Notes under the pieces: model-generated
What the model saw: only the letters and a program-made list of their open reading frames with translations
Databases searched by the model: none
Told to the model about the DNA's origin: nothing
Program-made: the position numbers and the translations under genes
Assembly (NCBI GenBank): GCA_013297755.1
Contig: JAAFIH010000038.1
Coordinates: 1-35,362 of the forward strand
Direction of reading: 5' to 3'
From: Cytophagales bacterium
GTDB taxonomy: Bacteria > Bacteroidota > Bacteroidia > Cytophagales > UBA9547
Length of the DNA: 35,362 nt
Part shown: piece after piece, positions 31,272-35,362 of the stretch
Layout: each line of letters starts with the position of its first letter
Numbering within the stretch: the stretch's first letter is position 1

Positions 31272-34200
31272 CTAATTCAAATTTCTAAAATCAACAGGTA
31301 CAACCCTTGATATGCCCGTTTCTATCATTGTTACACCATAGATGACATCTGTACTGGCCATCGTACGTTTGTTGTGGGTAACGATGATGAATTGCGAATC
31401 GGCCGAAAATTTCTTAATAATAGTATTAAATTTATCAATATTGGCATCGTCTAGGGGTGCATCTACCTCATCAAAAATGCAAAATGGGGCTGGTTTGATC
31501 AAATAAATGGCAAACAGTAAGGCTACGGCAGTGAGTGTTTTTTCGCCACCTGATAGTTGATTGATGCTTTGTGGACGCTTGCCTTTGGGTTTTGCCATAA
31601 TGTCGATATCAGATTCGAGTGGGTCGTTGGGGTCGGATAGTACCAAATCGCAGGTGTCGTCATCGGTAAAAAGCGAGCGAAATACTTTGATAAAATTCTC
31701 ACGAATGGCCACAAATGTAGATTCAAATTGGGCTCTGGCTGTTGTGTCTATCTCCAAAATGGTATCAAGTAAAGATTTTTTGGCTTCTGATATATCGTTT
31801 TTTTGTTTTGAAATGATGTCGTTTCGTTCTTTGATTTCGTTGTAAGCCTCCATCGCCATGGGGTTGATTTGGCCTAGGCGTTCGATACTGTTTTTAATTT
31901 TTTCTATCGATAATTTGAGCTCTGTTTCTGGCACTGTGTTATCTACCTCTTCATTTTGAATTTGGTCTATATTTATTTCAAATTCTACCGAAAGTCGTTC
32001 CCTAATGGCTGATAATTTTAGTTTAGCATCGTTTAGTTTTTCATTGATTTGTTGTAATAAAGTATCTGAATTTTCTTTTTGTCGAAGCAATTCCTTGATT
32101 TGTTTTTCGTAGCTATCGAGTTGTCCACGGGTGGCGTAATAGGCTTTTTCGGTATTATTGAGCGATAATTCTAGGTTTTCTTTGATTTCATAGAGGGTAG
32201 TTAGCTCGTCATCGTTTACTTCAGATTTTGACAAAATTTGTTTTACATCTGTTTCTATTTTTGAGAGTTCTAAAGTGTTTTCTTCTATTCTTTGTGTAGT
32301 AGATTCAAGGCTTGTTTCACGGTATTCTAGGTCTTGTTCTACAGTATTACATTTATTTTTAAGCTGATAAAAAGCAATATTTTGTTCGTTAAAAATAGCG
32401 TTTTTTTCGTTCATCAAAGCCACTTCAGCACTTGTTTCGTCTCTGAGGGCATCGATATTTTGTTCCAAATGTAGTAGTTCTGATTCGGCTTTGAGGGCCG
32501 CAGGATTGTTTTGATCGATTTCAGATTGCAACAAATGGATTTTGTCTATTACCTCTTCTTTGCGACCCATATTTTTGTTGAGTAGCGATGCTAATTGTTC
32601 TTTTTTAGACGAATAAGCTATGTATTCTTGCTTAATTTGGTTAAATTCTCTCTGCAAATTTTCTATTTCTAGTTTTTTGGATTTAGACTTTAATTTAATT
32701 AAATTATCTTCGTCTCTTACCAATTCTTTTTTAAGGGCAGATAACTTTTCGTTTAATAATTTGATTTCAGCATCCAAAAGTTCAATATTTTTGGCTCTAC
32801 CTATGCGTTTGCCTTCAAATAAACCAACAGAACCCCCTGAAATACTGTTTTTTCGTTTTATAATTTTGCCTGATTGAGTAATGATGGCTTCGCCCCACAA
32901 ATGCTCAAGAGCTGTGGGATTATTCAAATCTACATCATGTATTAAATACACGCCACCAAGCAAAAACTGAATTAAGGAGGTATATTTTTTTTCATATTGC
33001 ACCAGCTGCACAGCCTGATGGATGTTTTCTACGGTCTGATAATCTATTTTTTGAAGTTTATCTAAATGGGAAAGGACAAAAAAGTTGGCTTTGCCCATAC
33101 TAGCATTGCTAAGTAAGTTTACGGCTTTTATGGCATCGTTTTGGGTTTCTACAATATAATAATTCATGTAGGGTTCCAAGTAATTTTCAATAGCAATTCT
33201 GTATTTTTCATCACAAGTCAAAATATCAGAAAGCAATGGCACATCTTTGACCCAATTGGCGTTTTTTTTCAAAAATCGTACTGCTTCTGGGAAACCTTCT
33301 AAATTATCGACTAGCGATTTGGTAAGATTATATTCGTTTTGTTTGGCATCTGATTTGCGACTTAGTTCGGCAAGTGTATCTTTTTTAAGTTTTAGATTGT
33401 GTTCAATATAGGCTATTTGTTCGGCATTTTCGCTCTCATCGTTTTCTATTTCTAATAATTGCAATTCTTTAGCACCCAATACTCTGGATAGTTCGCCAAT
33501 TTTTTTGTCAAATGATTCTAGTTCAGTATTTTGGTTATTGTCATCAAAAGTTGTTTTTTCTAATTCTTGTTTGAGAGATGATATTTGCAAAGCGTTTATT
33601 TCTAACGATTTTTTGAGGTCATATACTAGCTTTTGTCGGCTACTTATTTGCTGAGTGCTTTCGGTAAGTCTATTTTGTAGTACAGTGGCTTTTTGTTTTT
33701 GATATTCTGCATCAAGTTTTAGTTTCGACAATACGTTTTCGGCATTTTCGACCTGAGATGCCAGTTTTGCATACTCTTCACGTATTGATTTCAGTAATAT
33801 TTCTGATTTATCTTTGTTTTCTTTATCGTTTTGTAATTGCCTTTGTAGCTTATCTTGGGTATCTGTAAGATATTTTAGTCTTTCGTTTTTAATTTTCTTT
33901 TCGCTTTCATAATTTCTTATTTTGCCCATTTGTTCGTTGAGCAATTTTTGAGCTTCTTTTAGTTGTTGTTCTTTGGTAATAATGGCTGTTTTTGTTTTTT
34001 CAATTTCAGCATCACCAGTAATAATTGCAGCACTGATGGTATTTTTATTATCAATTTCTTTGTTGGCGGCTAGTTGCAAATCTACCATTTGGGTGAGCGA
34101 ATTAGCCACAGTTAGTTTGGCATAATTGATGCTTAGTTTTTTATATTCGGCTTTTAATTCGTAATATTTTTCGGCTTGTTTGGCTTGTTTTTCGAGTGAT

Positions 34201-34808
34201 TTTAAATTTTTATCTATCTCGAACAGCAAATCATCTACACGCATCAAATCTTTGTCAGTATCTTCGAGTTTTCGTAAGGTTTGTTTTTTTCTTATTTTAA
34301 ATTTTGACACACCAGCTGCCTCTTCAAACAACTCTCTGCGAGAGCCATCACGGTCGTTGAGAATGTCCTCGACCATTTTTAGTTCTATTATAGCGTAGCT
34401 ATCGGAGCCTATGCCTGTATCCAAAAACAAATTATTGATGTCTTTGAGGCGACAAGCCACCCCATTGAGTTCGTAGTTGCTGTCGCCAGTTCTAAAATAT
34501 CTACGAGTAACAGTAACTTGAGCATATTCTGTAGGTAGTAAGTTTCGGGTATTATTGAATGAAATAGAAACCTCGGCCATTTGGTGAGGTTTTCGGTCTT
34601 TGGTGCCGTTAAAAATAACGTCTTCCATTTTTTCGGAGCGTAAATTACGGGTTTTTTGTTCGCCTAGTACCCACCTGATAGCATCTACAACATTGGATTT
34701 TCCACAACCATTGGGCCCTACAATACCTGTAATGCCATTATCAAAATTGATCGTTATTTTATCTCCAAAACTTTTAAAACCCTTCACTTCGAGGCGACTA
34801 AGCTGCAT
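31272..34808 (-). CDS. smc: Chromosome segregation protein SMC
   Basis: The condensin ATPase that compacts and resolves sister chromosomes. The 1178-aa length is typical. The head begins MQLSRLEVKGFKSFGDKITI with Walker A GPNGCGKSN at residues 31-39. Two long coiled coils flank a hinge (about 505-660, from NLEGFPEAVRFLKKN and including ASMGKANFFVLSHLDK). The C-terminal head has the ABC signature LSGGEKTL (1085-1092), Walker B FDEVDAPLDDANI with D1113/E1114, and an IVTHNK switch. All ATPase motifs are intact. The ATG at 34808 is clear. ScpA/ScpB genes are not in the window. It is transcribed alone, convergent with the ABC ATPase. Confidence 0.97.
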   Translation of the reverse strand: MQLSRLEVKGFKSFGDKITINFDNGITGIVGPNGCGKSNVVDAIRWVLGEQKTRNLRSEKMEDVIFNGTKDRKPHQMAEVSISFNNTRNLLPTEYAQVTVTRRYFRTGDSNYELNGVACRLKDINNLFLDTGIGSDSYAIIELKMVEDILNDRDGSRRELFEEAAGVSKFKIRKKQTLRKLEDTDKDLMRVDDLLFEIDKNLKSLEKQAKQAEKYYELKAEYKKLSINYAKLTVANSLTQMVDLQLAANKEIDNKNTISAAIITGDAEIEKTKTAIITKEQQLKEAQKLLNEQMGKIRNYESEKKIKNERLKYLTDTQDKLQRQLQNDKENKDKSEILLKSIREEYAKLASQVENAENVLSKLKLDAEYQKQKATVLQNRLTESTQQISSRQKLVYDLKKSLEINALQISSLKQELEKTTFDDNNQNTELESFDKKIGELSRVLGAKELQLLEIENDESENAEQIAYIEHNLKLKKDTLAELSRKSDAKQNEYNLTKSLVDNLEGFPEAVRFLKKNANWVKDVPLLSDILTCDEKYRIAIENYLEPYMNYYIVETQNDAIKAVNLLSNASMGKANFFVLSHLDKLQKIDYQTVENIHQAVQLVQYEKKYTSLIQFLLGGVYLIHDVDLNNPTALEHLWGEAIITQSGKIIKRKNSISGGSVGLFEGKRIGRAKNIELLDAEIKLLNEKLSALKKELVRDEDNLIKLKSKSKKLEIENLQREFNQIKQEYIAYSSKKEQLASLLNKNMGRKEEVIDKIHLLQSEIDQNNPAALKAESELLHLEQNIDALRDETSAEVALMNEKNAIFNEQNIAFYQLKNKCNTVEQDLEYRETSLESTTQRIEENTLELSKIETDVKQILSKSEVNDDELTTLYEIKENLELSLNNTEKAYYATRGQLDSYEKQIKELLRQKENSDTLLQQINEKLNDAKLKLSAIRERLSVEFEINIDQIQNEEVDNTVPETELKLSIEKIKNSIERLGQINPMAMEAYNEIKERNDIISKQKNDISEAKKSLLDTILEIDTTARAQFESTFVAIRENFIKVFRSLFTDDDTCDLVLSDPNDPLESDIDIMAKPKGKRPQSINQLSGGEKTLTAVALLFAIYLIKPAPFCIFDEVDAPLDDANIDKFNTIIKKFSADSQFIIVTHNKRTMASTDVIYGVTMIETGISRVVPVDFRNLN

Positions 34809-34949
34809 AATTGAGGCAAAAAGCCATTTAACTTAAAAAAAATAATCACAAATTAACCCACAATACTATCATTGAAATTAGAATAGTTATTAGCAAGTTT
34901 TCCACATTTGGTTGAAAGTTGGCAAATATAGACTTATATTTAGGGCAAA

Positions 34950-35146
34950 CACATTCAAGTAATTTTAAGTAAGTTTACTTGTTTTTTTAATGCATCTACT
35001 CAAAATCTAATTTTACAACTGCACACACCTGGCTCAAAACTTTCGTTTTGCCCCAAAGCCATAGTATCAAAAGGGGAGGTACTTTAAATTAAACTATTCA
35101 AAAAAGCATTCTTTTTTAGTAATATTTTATTTTCATTCAAAATCCT
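34950..35146 (+). repeat. Interspersed repeat R2, copy 2
   Basis: Aligns along its length with the reverse complement of 5417-5702 but lacks the internal duplication seen there. Shared blocks are listed under copy 1. The conserved GCTCAAAA-y-TTTCGTTTTGC centre is an imperfect palindrome. It lies in the 443-bp gap 34809-35251 upstream of smc. The remainder of that gap is AT-rich spacer (34809-34949) and the hairpin pair below. Confidence 0.7.
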
Positions 35147-35154
35147 ACATTACC

Positions 35155-35206
35155 CAATCGCCCTCGTTTGCAACGGGGGCGATTGAGACAATCGTTTGCA
35201 ACGATT
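35155..35206. repeat. Pair of related hairpins, REP-like
   Basis: Hairpin 1 (35155-35185) has stem CAATCGCCC/GGGCGATTG. After one mismatch, the stem continues with CGTT/AACG around a TGC loop. Hairpin 2 (35190-35206) is AATCGTT-TGC-AACGATT, in effect hairpin 1 without its GC-rich insert. Both share the CGTTTGCAACG core. Neither is followed by a T-run on the minus strand, so termination for the downstream minus-strand gene is not obvious. The paired layout recalls REP-type sequences mobilised by RAYT transposases, but no such gene is visible here. Confidence 0.65.
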
Positions 35207-35251
35207 TAATAAACAAAGAAAGTCCTTTTTTTAAACTCAAACCCTAAAAGT

Positions 35252-35362
35252 TTAGGTAATAGATAATTTCATTTTTTTCAAAAGCTCTTGGGTTTGTTTA
35301 TTGATTTCAGTAATTACACTTTCGGTATGGTTGTATCTTATTTTTTTGATAGACTTTAGATG
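35252..35362 (-). CDS. C-terminal fragment of an unidentified gene (runs off the right edge)
   Basis: A minus-strand frame entering from the right edge encodes 36 residues ending ITEINKQTQELLKKMKLSIT before a TAA (plus 35252-35254). It is charged and helical, consistent with a real protein tail. Too short to identify. Confidence 0.5.
   Translation of the reverse strand, partial: HLKSIKKIRYNHTESVITEINKQTQELLKKMKLSIT

Overview
The window looks like a low-GC Bacteroidota chromosome (Cytophagia/Sphingobacteriia/Chitinophagia-like; genus not identifiable). The evidence is: two large secreted proteins carrying the two type IX secretion (T9SS) sorting domains (A and B); promoter-like sites of the Bacteroidota form TTTG/TTG ... 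TAnnTTTG; AT-rich leaders without clear Shine-Dalgarno sequences; several TTG/GTG starts; and a transposase tail of a Bacteroidota IS type at the left edge.

Layout. 0-1.2 kb: the 3' end of an IS transposase abuts and truncates an AAA15/COG1106-type ATPase gene, probably an eroded defence locus. 1.5-9 kb: housekeeping and nucleic-acid genes recN (+), dnaB (-), a HerA/YjgR-like ATPase (-) and a dNTP triphosphohydrolase (-). The roughly 765-bp gap between dnaB and the ATPase holds a heptanucleotide array and two interspersed repeat families. 9-11.8 kb: a three-gene minus-strand cluster encoding a secreted DUF6175-like protein and two paralogous lipoproteins, separated by dense repeats. 11.9-19.2 kb: a two-gene plus-strand unit encoding a 1401-aa T9SS type A protein and a 1012-aa T9SS type B protein. 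The first has a heptanucleotide array inside its signal-peptide coding region. 19.8-21.6 kb: a tiny membrane-protein ORF, leuD, adk and a DUF4286 gene. 21.6-30.5 kb (-): a membrane glycosyltransferase, an Rpn/PD-(D/E)XK nuclease-like gene, grpE-dnaJ, relA/spoT and a saccharopine-dehydrogenase-like gene. 30.6-35.4 kb: an orphan ABC ATPase (+), smc (-), then repeats and the tail of an unidentified minus-strand gene.

The core genes cover DNA repair and replication (RecN, DnaB, SMC), protein folding (GrpE-DnaJ), the stringent response (RelA/SpoT), and nucleotide and amino-acid metabolism (Adk, LeuD, saccharopine dehydrogenase). The unusual layer is the repeat content. It includes at least five loci built on 7-bp or 14-bp units, two copies of a 90-bp MITE-like element (one with a perfect 9-bp target duplication), two further interspersed families shared between distant intergenic gaps, and a perfect 33-bp tandem duplication of the recN terminator. 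Both T9SS proteins are strong base-composition mosaics, and one AT-rich block crosses the boundary between the two genes. The most testable ideas are a phase-variable signal peptide on the type A protein and the uncharacterised DUF6175/lipoprotein cluster. All family assignments are from reading motifs; no database search was run.
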